Origin: Amoeboaphelidium protococcarum
Lineage: Eukaryota > Aphelidiomycota > Aphelidea
NCBI GenBank assembly: GCA_023515745.1
Contig: JALECJ010000257.1
Span: 994,687 to 1,058,686, forward strand
Direction of reading: 5' to 3'
DNA: 64,000 nt
The notes below the pieces were generated by a model that was given only the letters and a program-made list of their open reading frames with translations, did not search any database and was not told the origin of the DNA. Numbering within the stretch: the stretch's first letter is position 1; each line of letters opens with the position of its first letter. This document shows positions 21,946 through 34,007 of this stretch, in pieces. The position numbers were made by a program, and so were the translations under genes.

Positions 21946-22815
21946 TCATCTCTTTGACACAAGAACAATTATGAGGATTGCTAGAATAATGGCAGCGACT
22001 ATCAGTAGGAAGCACATTCTATTACGCGCCTTCTTTTAATGTCTCTCTGCAGTGTTCAACTCCACCACGGCATCACCCATTCGAGTGGCACTAGATTCAA
22101 TGTTGGACTCAATATTGTCAATCATCACGCCTTGATCCACGACCAGAGTACCCAAATCACGAAATATTTCATTCACCTCAACAATACTCTTCTCCAGGTG
22201 TGCAATAGACTCTTCGCGCTCTTGGATCAACTCTGTAGTGTACTTTATCTCATTATCGAGGAGGGCGGTCTAATTCGCCGATTAAGTCATTGTCGTCAAT
22301 TCACGTCCAGGTCCGATGGGAGAGGACATTAGCGGCTCTTACTCCTACAATCGATCCAACTCTTCCGGAGGCAGAGATTATTACTACCGTTGTGAATTCA
22401 AATCTCGCTAGTGGCTGACCGCTTTCTACAAGGCAGATTTACTTTAACGCGCCATAACCTTCTGGATCTGCTGAAATTCACTCAGCACCCTCTTGAAGTC
22501 TCGATTCAATTTATCAACATCAGTGGACGCGGTAGTAGCGGAGGCGGTGGACTAATGCTGTCTCACAATCTCCATAAAGCGCTTGCATTAGTCCTAGGTA
22601 CTTGACACTAAATTCTCCCTCTTATCATGTGCATTAGTCTGCGTCAATAATCTCTGCAGTGTAGATACATTGGAGTTGATGGAGTACAACAACTCTCGCA
22701 ATTACTTTACAATAGATTAATCTCCAGACAGTGGAGATCGACCGCTACCACCTGGCAATTTCTAGTTGTTATTGTTATTATTATTTCCTCCTCTTGATTA
22801 TAGATCAAATGACAT
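21946..22815 (-). CDS. Qa-SNARE (syntaxin 7/12/Pep12-like)
   Basis: 289-residue tail-anchored SNARE for endosomal/vacuolar fusion. N-terminal low-complexity Asn run, then an Habc-like helical region (LRELLYSINSNVSTLQRLL; RDFKRVLSEFQQIQKVMA). The SNARE motif is at about residues 200-260: ERSIAHLEKSIVEVNEIF-type start, then RDLGTLVVDQGVMIDNIESN with the zero-layer Gln (CAA in DQG). A single C-terminal TM (FLLIVAAIILAILIIVLV) ends with SKR. Order and spacing match the syntaxin 7/12/Pep12 group; the exact orthologue is not resolvable by eye. Tail-to-tail with TAF12, 78 bp apart. Confidence 0.92.
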
Positions 22816-22874
22816 TGTTCACAAATGAATTAATAAGGTAATCAATAATTTTAGTCTTTTAATCAATCAATCAT

Positions 22875-23090
22875 TCAGACTGAGAAAGAAAGGCGAAAAA
22901 GATAAGGGGAGTTGTTCATCACATCATCGAGTTGGCCAATCACCACCTGATCATAATAAAAAACCGGCGATTCACATCCCTTCTTTCTGACTCTTACATA
23001 TATAGCCATCATCCTAGCTAACAAGTAATGCAAATTGATATATTTCGATTTAAACTCATAGGACCCGTAAATAAGTTGTGAAATGCTCAA
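22875..23090 (-). CDS. Short uncertain ORF
   Basis: 71 codons ending in TGA. The part ARMMAIYVRVRKKG, then PVFYYDQVVIGQLDDV has a strand-strand-helix rhythm like the first half of a ubiquitin-like fold, but it is too short and ends abruptly. A pyrimidine tract plus AG (about 22877-22900 on the minus strand) lies near its end but is not the TGTAG acceptor used elsewhere. Could be a chance ORF in the promoter of PP4R3 and the syntaxin gene. Confidence 0.2.
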   Translation of the reverse strand: MSISQLIYGSYEFKSKYINLHYLLARMMAIYVRVRKKGCESPVFYYDQVVIGQLDDVMNNSPYLFRLSFSV

Positions 23091-23290
23091 GTACAGTATG
23101 TTGGGAGATTAACGTTTCAGCTCTGAACGGAAAGAGACGCGCGCGTGAAACGAATTCTTTTGTCAATTGAAGGGAAAGAGAGAGAGAGAAAGAGAGCTCT
23201 TGTCTCAACTTAATCGTCGTTTTAGAGAGCGAGAGTAGTACTCTGAGCGTCACTTTCAATTGGACTATAGTGAAGGCCGACTAGTATAGA
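23091..23290. promoter_or_regulatory. Upstream region of PP4R3 with purine repeat
   Basis: Contains a GA-rich purine run at about 23160-23200 and a short GCGCGC patch near 23138. Similar GA/CT tracts occur upstream of other genes here (50.78 kb, 58.9 kb), so they may be promoter elements. Confidence 0.4.
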
Positions 23291-25501
23291 ATGACGCAAA
23301 CTAGTTAGTAGAAACAGTAACAAGATGCGCCAGATTTTATCAAGGATGGTCGAAATAGGAATTGGTGGAGATGCAGAATGTATGAACTGCGTCCGACTGA
23401 CAGTACTACTCCGTTAAATGATGAGCAGAATGAAGCTGTTTAATGGGTCCAAGTTGTCACTGGATACTGTGCCGTCATCCAGGAATCTGAACGGGAGTAC
23501 TACATTGTCTTGAAAGATGAGAAGAAGTTACTTAAAGAGAGTGGTAGTAATAATGGCACAGAGTACTAGTAGGAACAAGATGAGAACATTGACAGTGAAC
23601 AGATGGCGCGTGCTCGGAGTTTCTCGTCGGCTTTGTCTCTGCAGACGGACGCGAGTGATGGCGATCAACAGTCGTACGAACTGAAGCATAAAATCACTCA
23701 AGATGTTTATGAGAAGCAGTAGAATAGCCTCATAGTTTTCGAGTATGGAGATAAAGAAGTTGCGTTGTCTTTCTAGAATTCTCAGGGGTGTGAGAGCATA
23801 CTGGATCAGATATATGACGTGTGTTTGCATGTCGACGCCCTCCATGGTCAGTTGCGACAATCCCCTGTTCAATACAGTCTTAATAATGGTGATCATGGGA
23901 ATTCTCAGATTATCAAGTAGGATTTTATTTAGCTACTCAATATGTAATTGTCTTATAATGAACTTCCAGTGCTTGAGAATGCAGTTGGTGTCGTGAATCG
24001 ATAGAATTCCCAATTACTTTGTTAGAACGTTGACAAAATCCTCAAGATTGTCACGTAGTTGTTCACTCTGGTTGAAGATTTGAAAATGAAGGACATGATT
24101 GAGAATTGCTTCTCTATCATGAAAACTATTGTTAATCTGAATGATGTTGAAGTTACCGCTGCTATTTGTAAGAGTCAAGACCGATTTATCAAAGTACTTG
24201 GCATTTTCGAACACGATCCCGAATATCCAATGGCAGAGCACTCTCTCAGGCGACCGCTTATAAACAGTATGAATGCATTTGTTAATATTCTCTAGTTGGA
24301 CACCTAGTCTCAGCTATTGCAAAAGATTCATTAGACTTTCTGTGCGTAATTTCTCCGGGATGCAGTTCTCAGTCGACTGTTGGATGAAGGTTGCTTTGGC
24401 TCTGTGAACTCGTTCATAATGTTCAATTAAAGTGAGATACTGAATGAACTTCTGGCAGATAATCATCAATAAGCTTTAATCTCAATCTGCAGAAGATTCA
24501 AGTAGCTGTCTATGAAAAGTGGTAGTGATAGCGAACAGATTATGGCGATGATTCGATTTATACATGAACTCTTCTCAACAGTTGGAGAAATCACACTGAT
24601 TAATAAGGAGGACTTTTTTAGACTTATGGCCAGTCAGGGAATAGTTTAGGAGCTTTGTAAATATTTGCGAATCCCTCAATTCTCTAGACTGGTTCTGGAC
24701 ATTATTTAGGTACTTTAGGAGTCTGATATTAAACTCCTCAGGCAATTTGTTATTGCGCAGTAAAAGTATAAAGTCACCAATCTGCTTGAAGATTTAATCT
24801 TTCTCCTGAATCAGCGTATTATTGTAACGGATGGTGCACTGAGTGATGAAGAACTGTAAACCTCGGTAGCGGTAGACGGAGCCAGATTGTAAAGTTTTGA
24901 AGTCTTATATGCTCTGCTTAATGTGTCAACGGGTGATTAGAATATGGAATCTGAGTAATTTTTGGAACTATTCTACATGAAGTACTTTGAGAAATTAATT
25001 GCACCTTTGAAAGTCTATATAAACTCTCAGGGCACGGATAAGTTGCGATTAAGAGTCTAAATGAGAAAGTTGAGACTCAAAGATTACCAGATACTCTCTC
25101 ATCTGATCTAGTTAATCACTGCATTGGTTCAGAAGCACGCCGTCAAGTCTCGAACAGAGCTATTTTAGCATAACGTCATCATTGCCATTTCTAATCTTCT
25201 CTACTCATCGCATTCAATCGTAAAGTTGGACGTGATTAAATTCATTAAGGCTGTAATTATGCTTAAAGACTCGTTCTATAACAGGCATTTGATCATCAAT
25301 GAAGTTCTGGACAAGGTGATGGCTAATTACATTGGCAACAAGTATCGGTACAATATGCTGTACTCTGCCTGCCTAGACCTCTTCAATTACATATTCTCCA
25401 ATCGATTGATGGTATTTGTCACACCTCTGTTGGCCAGATACAAATAAGAGTTTATAGATTTATAATATTTGATTCCTTCCATAGGTGAACTGGCAATGTG
25501 A
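23291..25501 (+). CDS. PP4R3: Protein phosphatase 4 regulatory subunit 3
   Basis: 736-residue SMEK/Psy2 family protein that directs PP4 to substrates in DNA repair and development. The N-terminal EVH1/PH-like domain (about 20-180) has RNWWRCRMYELRP and YEKQQNSLIVFEYGDKEVAL, SFQNSQGCESILDQIYDVC. An armadillo-like region follows; the SMEK core includes EILNELLADNHQQALIS, YMKYFEKLIAPLKVYINS and KLDVIKFIKAVIMLKDSFYN, close to the family's FxRxIxLKDEFYNR. The protein lacks the long acidic C-terminus of animal members and ends GELAM. Intronless; dozens of TAA/TAG codons read as Gln. Confidence 0.93.
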
Positions 25502-25623
25502 ATGAAACAATGTATGTTATTATGATGTTATAAAAGGAGTCAATTTTAACTAAATTGTTCTTACAACTTTTTAATCACTCACCTGCTGACACATTATCAT
25601 TTCTCACCACCAACATGTATTAC

Positions 25624-27762
25624 TCACTCATCGTCCTCTGGAGGAATGTCATCTTCATCTTCAGGCTCAGTCTAGTCTTCGGCGCGGCGATGAATGAGCG
25701 GCTTGATTAAACGCTCAAAGTACGGTGGTGGATGCACCGGCGGATTTCTCGATACAACCTTGTTGAAGTAGTGAGTGTAAATATCACCGTCATATCTACC
25801 CAGCGGACTATTCAACACAAAATCTGGCAGATTGAAAGCATCAACCAGAGGAACGGCATCCTTTCTAATTTAATGACACAACTCCAACACTTGGGACTTT
25901 ACAAAATCCATCTGCTAACTGTTGAAGTAACCATACTGCAGAAAGTTGCCAGCATTCTCCTGAATATTATAAAGTCCATATAGAGCACAAAGCTTGGTCA
26001 ATACCGGCTTCAACTCGGCCGGAGCCTTCTGCAAACCATCAGAGAACCTGTGGAATAGATATCCAAACGCGTGATTCTTAGCCGCATGCAAACGACTGAT
26101 GGCCGTCTCTTCATAAGCCGCATCAGTATCCAAGCCACGCTTTAGACACTGCTCAAAATCCTCACCAACTTTCTTGACCAAATTGGCAGATACGACATCG
26201 TACGCTTCACCAATCACATTCAAATCCAGAATATCAGCCTACTACTTCACCTTACATTTTTTGTTTAGCAAAGAGTCGATATTATTCAAATACTTGACTC
26301 CACCAGGAAGAGTCTTGCCAGCTTTCGCTTCTCTATAACAGGAAACCAAGTATCTTCCGGACTGCAAAGTGAGAATAGTATTATCACCTTCCCAAGAACA
26401 CTGTACAGCAAAGTCGTTGTACATATGGGCCAATCCAACATAACTAGAGTATCCATGACCACCACACGACTGGCGGCACTTCTCAATAGTATCAAGACAA
26501 TTCCAAGTACAGAACGCTTTCAATCCAGCACTGGTTGCATGAGTTTCTTTCAACGCAGCCAGCACAACATCCACATCCTTGTCTCCAGGCTTCAATCTAT
26601 TCAACTTCTCCATCAAATCGTCATACAATCTCATAGTTTCCACACCGGTAAAGTGCATTGCATAAGCCTATGCCAACAATGGCAGCAATCTATGCTGATG
26701 AATAGTGTAGTCTAATAGCTGAGTTTCCACGTTAAATTCAGCCGGCTAATTCGTACCACTCTGGTTATCAGGTGGAGATGGAGAAGAGGAAGATGATTAC
26801 TCAGAATCTGAGGAAGTGGCTGAAGAAAACTATCTCCGCACAGCAGCATATCTAATCGCTATAGTTAAGGCCTTCTTTGACACATTGGCACTATCAATCA
26901 CCATAGAGACTCTACCTTGGATAAGAGCACCATACGCAAGTTGATTCAAAGGTGGCTCCTTAACAATGCCCTCTCTGCTAACTTTGGTATACTTCATGAG
27001 CATATACGTTCTAGGAATGCGCACATTAGTAAACTAGATCCAACCATTATCAATACCGTTTCTGCCCATCTTTGACCCATTATCTCCAATACTAACACCA
27101 GGTTTCAACTTGTAAGTATGAGGATCTCTCAATGGAACAACGAATGGCTTCACACCATAATCTTTTCCATTCACAATGAGTCTAGCAAACACTGACGCAT
27201 GAGTTGCAGTATGAGCAGCACCACCAATCCACCACTTGGTACCGGTCAAAGATGGCGTGTTGATTACAAACTAATCAGATGCAGGATCAAATACGGCCAC
27301 AGTCTCAATACCGGCAACATTACTACCATGTCCCAGCTCAGTCATTGCAAAACAGCCCACCATACCATTCAAGCCCATAGCGCCCTTTTCTACCCAGTAA
27401 GACAGTTGGTTCGGAGTAGCCTATCCTTGGAGAGTACTGAAGAATAGACCAAAATGAACACCAATTCTAGTCCAAAATCCGGGATCAATCAGACTGACTA
27501 GCTCCATACGAAGACGGAATATTTCCAGAGGTTCATTCATCAAATGATGCACAAAGCCCTGGAACTTCTCAATGGTCCGCTCTCTCCACTGCTCTTTAGT
27601 CAGATCATAGACATCATCCAGGCGGAAAGTTGGATCTCTCTCAATCTCCAAGAATATCTTCTCTTTGAGGCAAGTCATGTTCTCATCGCCGCCATCCATA
27701 AATATGGTCAGCTGTCTTGGATCAAAGGAGGCCTTGCTTCTCTCCGCAGCCATAGTCTCCAT
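25624..27762 (-). CDS. ACOX: Acyl-CoA oxidase
   Basis: 712-residue flavoenzyme that catalyses the first step of peroxisomal beta-oxidation (acyl-CoA to trans-enoyl-CoA with H2O2). Landmarks: [20 protein letters not shown] (FAD/substrate), [26 protein letters not shown] and [13 protein letters not shown], with the catalytic Glu in [13 protein letters not shown]. The C-terminal domain ends with an acidic [14 protein letters not shown] rather than the SKL-type PTS1 of most acyl-CoA oxidases. A Ser/Pro-rich insert ([18 protein letters not shown]) sits before the helical middle. Intronless. Family is certain; peroxisomal import would have to use another route, as for yeast Pox1. Confidence 0.95.
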
Positions 27763-28225
27763 AGTGCTACATTATCACCTAATTATTATCATAATTATCC
27801 ACTCTCACGTAATCTCAACAATGTCATACCTAGGCTGCGAACGGATATGCCTTTCAATTGCAGTTAGTCTACTATTCGGTGCCATTCTGCTTTATAAGAT
27901 TTCTTATATTACTTTGTACAAACAATTTAAAGATTATTAACACTGTAAATAATGAATACGTATTTCGGCACAATATAAAGAAAGAAAGAGAAGGAATGAA
28001 CAGTCAGAGATTCTAAATGTGAAGAAAAGAACTTTTTTCAAAGCGTGAAATTTATTGAGCGAACGTCATTGCAGTCTCTGAAACGCGATTTTGTAAAAAG
28101 ATTAACACGTGGTAGTCTTATTGTGCAAGCATTGGATGAGAGTATATTAACAATAACAACAACAATAGCATAAATAACAACGTCTACTTCCAGCAAGAGT
28201 TCATGCAATGCATGCCTTTCTGAAA
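27763..28225. other. Intergenic, no firm gene
   Basis: 463 bp. A 45-codon plus-strand ORF from 27821 (one possible membrane segment) and a minus ORF at 28038-28229 are open but unsupported. Presumably the acyl-CoA oxidase promoter and the 3' region of the glycosyltransferase. Confidence 0.3.
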
Positions 28226-29449
28226 TCACTACAACGAAGGATGGACGAGAAGCATTCCTAGCTAGCCGTCAGGGCTTCTTGCGCCATCGCCATCAAGCGG
28301 GAGACATTGGATAGCTTTGGGTAGATCTTAGTAATTAACAGAATGATCGGATGGTCGACTTTATCTGCTATTATACAAATTTGATAGTTCTTGATATGTA
28401 TGCAAATCATAAGCTACTTTGACAGCAGGCACAACGACAATCTTGTTTAATCCAGCGTGTATAAAGTCATTGCACAGTTGATTCATTTCAGACTGAGAGC
28501 AGGTGGAGTATATGAAATCTGATTGAAACATGTCTTTATATTGTTGGAGCAATGGGCCTTGGTATAGACTGCTGAATTCCCTCCTGAATTTAATATTGAT
28601 ACCGTTTCCGACAAACGCGTTAGCATTTAATACAACCATACCATTCCAACAGCATTAAACTTGAAATGGATGCTCATCTCGAAGTAGATCATCAGAGGCT
28701 TGATCGTTAGTAAAAGAGTCCAGCGGGATTTTCTAAAACATTTCACCCTTCATGTTTCGGTCCACCCATGTGTCATAAAAGCCTAGCTAGTTGATCTCAT
28801 CATTTATATCAAAGTCAAGCGCGCATGTAATATCAGATTATTGCAGCCTTGACTGATACAAGAGCTCAAGAGCGTCATTCACACAGAAAAACACGTCGTT
28901 GAGAAACAGCACTTTATCAAACTACTTGCCTGTGGACTGCATTGTGTATAGAGGCTACATCACCTGATTTCGAACACCGGCAAGGTATTCAATTCTGTTC
29001 ACGCCATCAGGACGGTGATCAGAGGACAATTGGACCGTGTGCTGCACTTGGAGCGACGTGAGAATCATCTCAAACAGTGCGAGATACGTCTTTGTTTGAT
29101 CATGCGAACCGCTTTCAAAAACGGACACGTAAACTCGCGTGCTTCCCAGGTGACTTACTAGATAATGTAGCTGCATTATCATGTCGATAGCAATTTCTTA
29201 ATTGTCGTGTAGATTTATAGCAATGTAAACTTTCTCGCTATTACGTGCCAGAGCTTTGTATCTTTTACCTCCCGCCCAAGAGCTTTTTTCGGCACAATAC
29301 TGATTCTTTGATGATAGATTAAGAGATTTAAGTACACCATCAATGCTGATAGCCTGCTGCTTCCTTTATATCTTCTGCAGTTAAAAAGTAGTTAACAGAA
29401 ACAAAATACACGCAGTGATCAGCAAGAGAGATAGGTAAGAGTTTGCCAT
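28226..29449 (-). CDS. CAP59/CMT1-type mannosyltransferase-like protein
   Basis: 407-residue type II membrane glycosyltransferase. An N-terminal anchor (SYLSLLLITACILFLLTTF) follows a short cytosolic start. The catalytic part shows the fungal CAP59/alpha-1,3-mannosyltransferase pattern: EKVYIAINLHDNQEIA, TRVYVSVFESGSHDQTK, GVNRIEYLAGVRNQVM, QFDKVLFLNDVFFCVNDALE, ITCALDFDIND, and VQCCWNGMVVLNANAF. The FLNDVxF block contains the putative metal-binding region. In Cryptococcus the family builds capsule mannan; in this organism it probably makes cell-wall or surface glycans. Ends in TGA after a poorly conserved tail of about 45 residues beyond a TAA read as Gln. Confidence 0.85.
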
Positions 29450-30109
29450 TGAATATCTTCGCCACTGTATCATGATAGAATAGCTTGATCACTGATTAGC
29501 AATTAAACCCAATGGCAGTTGGTTAAAATTTAAGTGCAACTCTTGAAATAGGATGGAGAAATGTTTCACCGAGTAAACTTTGATCGTAATGATCAGTTGA
29601 GAGTCTAATCAGCTAGCACTAATTTAAGCTAATCAATTCATCGTCCAATCAGAAGCTTGTGGGTCTGATAACAGTTAAACTCTACATGAAGAATGAAGAG
29701 TTTTAAAGTCATTCATAATATGATACCAAGACATATAAAGAGTGTTATTTACGTAGAATACTATCTAAAGCACTCGAATAGTAGGCTTATAGAATTATTC
29801 GAAATGATCAAAGAGTCTATAACGTGATATATTTGTTCACTCATTTCAATTTTCGAATGTTAGATATGAGATTCCATAGAATGAAAGGTCTAACAATTTT
29901 ACGCTTTCTAGCTTTCGATTTTTCAGATGGTAGGATCATTGCAGGCTTAGATGGGATCATAGACACCAAATGTGCTTGTCTCAACTATCTTTGTTTCAGC
30001 GCAACATTTTCATTATGAGACATGGACTATTATCTTAGAATATAACAGTCATTTGTAGGCATGCGTATTGATGAGATGAGACTAGCACTATCTTCGTCAC
30101 TATCACTTT

Positions 30110-30517
30110 ATGACCTTTGAGAAGTTCCGACGTGATTTACAACTTGCTATTTGCTAATATTCAAAGCAGGCGTATAATGAAAGCACGGATTCCCAGAATA
30201 TAAATGCTGGTTATGCTTTTGGCAATAGTAGCACGAAATCAAACTCACCAGTGGCCTCTATTCTATAAGACTATTCTGATTATCAGCAAAATCTATATAC
30301 TAATTTAATGACGCGACTCGAAGCTATTAGGGCAATGATACAATGGCCCGCTAATTTTTTGTATAAATTCCAGCAAAATGTCGCGGATCAAAGTCATTAG
30401 GCAGCAGCAATTCCCCTTAGAGGATGCCAATCGAGTATGGTGGCAATGAATTCCCAGTCGATGTGGTAGAATCTGAAACAACTGACTCTCTATCCATATT
30501 ATTTTAGTATTATCTGA
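30110..30517 (+). CDS. Uncertain hypothetical ORF
   Basis: 135 codons, ATG to TGA, with seven TAA/TAG. Composition is protein-like (FEKFRRDLQLAICQYSKQAY; NLYTNLMTRLEAIRAMIQWP) and rich in Gln/Ser/Asn, but I recognise no family. Under a one-stop code ORFs of this length arise by chance fairly often, so this may not be a gene; it could also be the remains of one, given the decayed neighbours. Confidence 0.3.
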
Positions 30518-31129
30518 CTAACTAAACGACAGTTAGAAATAAGATCAAAAGATCGTAACTTCATTTGCCTGAACATCTGATTAGACCGTGTAAAGGGGCT
30601 CGTGGATTTTGATTGGTTACCATTGGTTGGAAAGAACACTGACATTCCATGATTTGACTTGAGTAAAAAATCTTATGGTGCGGTGAAAATCAAAATTCTT
30701 GGATCTTACTTCTAAGCGAACTCTAATCGAGGGAGGAAACGGTTATTTAAATGCTTTTAAGACCCCAACCAGACACTTACGTCTTAGTGTCGCATTACTT
30801 TCATATTAAAGGACGCTATATGAAACTGTGCGCACTTTGTAGACTGTGCATTAAAGTTACTAGTAGTACACGAAGACCAAAAAACTGTAATATCTACTCA
30901 TATTATTTTCATTATAATCCTTGATGATCCAGACAGAGATATGGTCGTTTCATACTGTAATGCCCAGTGCAGTATATTTGCAATGACACGAGTATATCGC
31001 GACGCGATTGTCGGCATCAAACTTATGGTCATTATCAATGCTGTTCATTGTCGAATAAGCTTTATATCACACCAAGAAGCGGATATTGATAAAAAAAGGG
31101 ATTCACCATTATGCGGCGTCTAGGAGATT

Positions 31130-32690
31130 AAGCCTGAGGAACAAATGCAGGTTATTGAGGAATCATAGCTATTAAAGGTTCACGCTGTTGTGCAAGGCTT
31201 AGGTGCCTGACAGAAGAGCCCGTGGTTTATATTTACTCCGGGACTTGACCAGAATTTGCATTCGCTCTCATTTACATTAAGGTATTGAGCGCAATCTAAT
31301 CTTCATCATCTTCACCATAATCGCCGTCATCAATGTTTTATTGACGTGTCGACTCAGTATCATGATGCCTACTTTTATTGAATCTCCTGTTACTGTTCAG
31401 GACTCTCTTTTAATGCTCGCATCTCTTACCAAACACTTAATCCGTGTTATACTTCTAGCAGTATAGACAAGAAATTTAATCAATAAGAGACGTCTGCTGC
31501 GGTCTTGCAATCAAATGAGGATGACACAAATTAACGTGCCCATTCATAGGCGCGTCTATTACCTACTGCTGTTGCATTGAAACAATTGATCCTTCATTGA
31601 GCGTGTGTGTCGCAGCAAAGTAACAAGGATCACAATTCTGCGGCATAGGATGTTCACCGCTTCCAACAGATTAAGAGTATGTAGGCAAGGAAGCATCAGC
31701 TGGAGAGGAAGAATTGAGTGCGCTGTACTACCTATTCATATTTAGTTATGTCAATTGGCCAGTTAATATTGCAGTTAGAGAAAGAGCATTGTGTGATAAT
31801 TAGGACTGATTGCATTTGTCGTATCACGAGGACTTTAATAGCGGGGCATATCACGAGCCGCGTCATGCATAGTTTTTGAATTCATCCTAAAATGGTTAAG
31901 GATAATGTAAACATAATATTTAACTAGTTAACAAGACTTTGAAATATGCCAAATTATATTATAAACGCGATCATGCTTTTATGAAACGAAAATCAAAAGC
32001 TAGTTTCACTCAATCGAAAATGTTATGGTGCAGATGGTCTATCTCCAGTTCCAGAATTCGGGTATAGACTGCCGCGGTATCTAGTTCTCGTTTGAACCCG
32101 TACAACGCCGATAGGCTATTGCGGAACCATGGCTATTAAATGCTAATTCTTTTATCTCGTACCCAGATCATCATATGGAGGAGCCACAGTTTAAGGCTAT
32201 GCTGAATCACGACCATCATTTCCAATGGCACTCAAACGCATTATCGTGTTTAGATTTTTCAAGTATTCTTCATCATCAGCAGCATTATCAATATTTTATT
32301 ACCGAATCGAATCAGTATCGTGGCGTTAGTTAAGTTCATTCTCTTATAGCTGTTTATAACTCCAAGTGCTCGCATATCTTCTCGAAAATTTAATTCTCGT
32401 TATACTTCTATCAGTAGTCTGTAGTAGGAAATTCGATAAATCAAATGCCCTTGTTGTGGTCTTGGAAACTGGTGGATATGGACCAAATTATTCAAGTGCA
32501 TATTAAAGGACGCGTCTCACCGATGCTGTATTGAAACTATTGGCCCATCAGTGGCTGTTGTAACGGAAGGTAAAACGCGAAGATCTCAGTTGTAAGGCAG
32601 AGGCTACTCACCGCTTCTGATACATTCAGATTTCGGCGGTGGTGAACATCACTTAAGAAGGCAAAATCGAGTACTTTTTTTTATGAATAA
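31130..32690 (+). repeat. Two diverged copies of a broken coding-like unit
   Basis: Copy A (about 31130-31760) and copy B (about 32080-32690) share an ordered series of blocks: HHLHHN/ILHHQQH with YHDAYF/YRGV, the run CGTTATACTTCTA-CAGTA, AATTTAATCAA/AATTCGATAAATCAA, GCGGTCTTG/GTGGTCTTGG, GCTGTTGCATTGAAAC/GCTGTATTGAAAC and TTCACCGCTTC/CTCACCGCTTC. In the best frame both are interrupted by TGA. They look like tandemly duplicated, decaying genes or a low-copy repeat. Ends are approximate. Confidence 0.55.
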
Positions 32691-32854
32691 ATAAATACTT
32701 CCTTTCTTGACGGGACATGTTAGTTGATTTTAAGACAATACTAAAATCACAACAGATCGACTTGTGTTGGTTGGCATTTGATGTAAGAACGTCACTTGAT
32801 AAGAAACTCAAAGTGGTCAATCTTAAACAATGAGAAGACTTAATTTATCATCGA

Positions 32855-33050
32855 AATTTTGAAGCATCAGCCCATCAATCAAAGGCCACCTAAAACTGGA
32901 AGCGATTGTGTATTTTTGTCAAGCTGACCATCCAGAACCACTAGGCTGCAATTGAGGTTGTACCTACCGCGTCATCGTTAATCATCAAGGCCCTGAAGGA
33001 GCCTGTTCGTGACAAGAAGAAAGAGAAGAACATCAATTTAGTAAAGATTG
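32855..33050 (+). pseudogene. RPL12: Ribosomal protein L12 (uL11) gene fragment
   Basis: The frame reads SKATQNWKRLCIFVKLTIQN, then [20 protein letters not shown] and [12 protein letters not shown], which is the middle of eukaryotic RPL12 (KATGDWKGL...VKLTIQNRQA...[20 protein letters not shown]). The 5' third and the 3' third are absent: after KNINLVK the sequence departs from the family. Gln codons still include TAG. A truncated retro-copy or an abandoned duplicate; the functional RPL12 must lie elsewhere. Confidence 0.82.
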
Positions 33051-33249
33051 AAATATTCTTTTGGTTCGTCCATTTGATAGTCATGTTGTTTAACGATGTG
33101 ACAATGCACTTTCGGTGATGACTCATAAATGTTTGAACTTGGGCCAGACGTATGTATTGTCATTTCATTACTTGAGAAATACTGTACTTCAAGTATTGCA
33201 TTTTGTTTAATTATCCTTGACTTAATTATCCTTGACTTAATTATCTAAT

Positions 33250-33792
33250 ATGGCAACCACGGAAGAGCTCCCAAAGTATGAAGACGTTGTCCGAGAGTTT
33301 GCTTATCCTCCGCGATACGAAAATCCTGCTGCAGCCGTAAATGTACCGAGGCGAAGACCGGCTTAGTCACAGAGAAGACACCCGACGGTTGATATTACGG
33401 AACAATATGTACACTATCATGATCATCATATTCAGACCCAACGCACTCCTAGTACTTAACATGCTGCCGTCGTCAACAACCAATTACAGGATGTAAGAGT
33501 GGTGGATCAAGCTTAATCATCAGCTGAGCCACCGCCATCGTCAAGCCGCATCAGGGTGAAACAGTTCAAGGATCTGCCGCAGACTGTGAAACGGAAGATG
33601 AAAGAAAGTTGGAGCCATCTGAAACAAGGCATTCCTGGTGGAAATGTTGAGCACGCGCCTGATGAACTGCAGTAAGAAATTCGGTCTCGCAGGAGACGTG
33701 AGTGTGCCAAGTTCATTGGCTTCGTCATCTTAACTGGTGTAGTGTACGCTGTCATTGTGTTATTCTTCACTGCAATCATCATTCTGGTTTGA
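33250..33792 (+). CDS. Small tail-anchored protein with PPxY-type motifs
   Basis: 180 residues, ATG to TGA. The N-terminus has LPKYEDV and PPRYENP, the LPxY/PPxY forms bound by WW domains of Nedd4/Rsp5 ubiquitin ligases. The middle is basic and Gln/His-rich. The C-terminus has a single hydrophobic segment (FIGFVILTGVVYAVIVLFFT) after an RRRRE positive cluster, so it is probably a tail-anchored or type II endomembrane protein with its N-terminus in the cytosol. It could be an Rsp5/Nedd4 adaptor; that is inference from the motifs. No named family recognised. Confidence 0.65.
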
Positions 33793-34007
33793 TTTGATTT
33801 GATGGTATTGCATTGCTATTAAATTGGCGTGTTTTTTTGGGTGCGTGTTAAATTGTTTAAAGTATAGTTTATTTTTGCATGTTGTCTGTGTGTGTAAACT
33901 TGTTTTCTCTTTGCAACACACAGTAGTGCATTTTGGCAACTTTTTAGCGTTTACATTTCAGTCGTCACAATTTCTTATTAACGTACTTAAATTTTGTGAG
34001 CATTAGG

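Larger units (their letters stand above)
29450..33249. other. Gene-poor region with decayed sequences
   Basis: 3.8 kb without a confident intact gene, the longest such stretch in the window. It holds an uncertain ORF at 30110-30517, two diverged copies of a broken coding-like sequence (31.1-31.7 and 32.1-32.7 kb), and an RPL12 pseudogene fragment. 29450-30100 shows nothing I can interpret. Confidence 0.6.

Noticed and set aside
27821..27958. Small membrane ORF upstream of acyl-CoA oxidase
   Set aside because: Too short, no conserved feature, lies in a divergent promoter.
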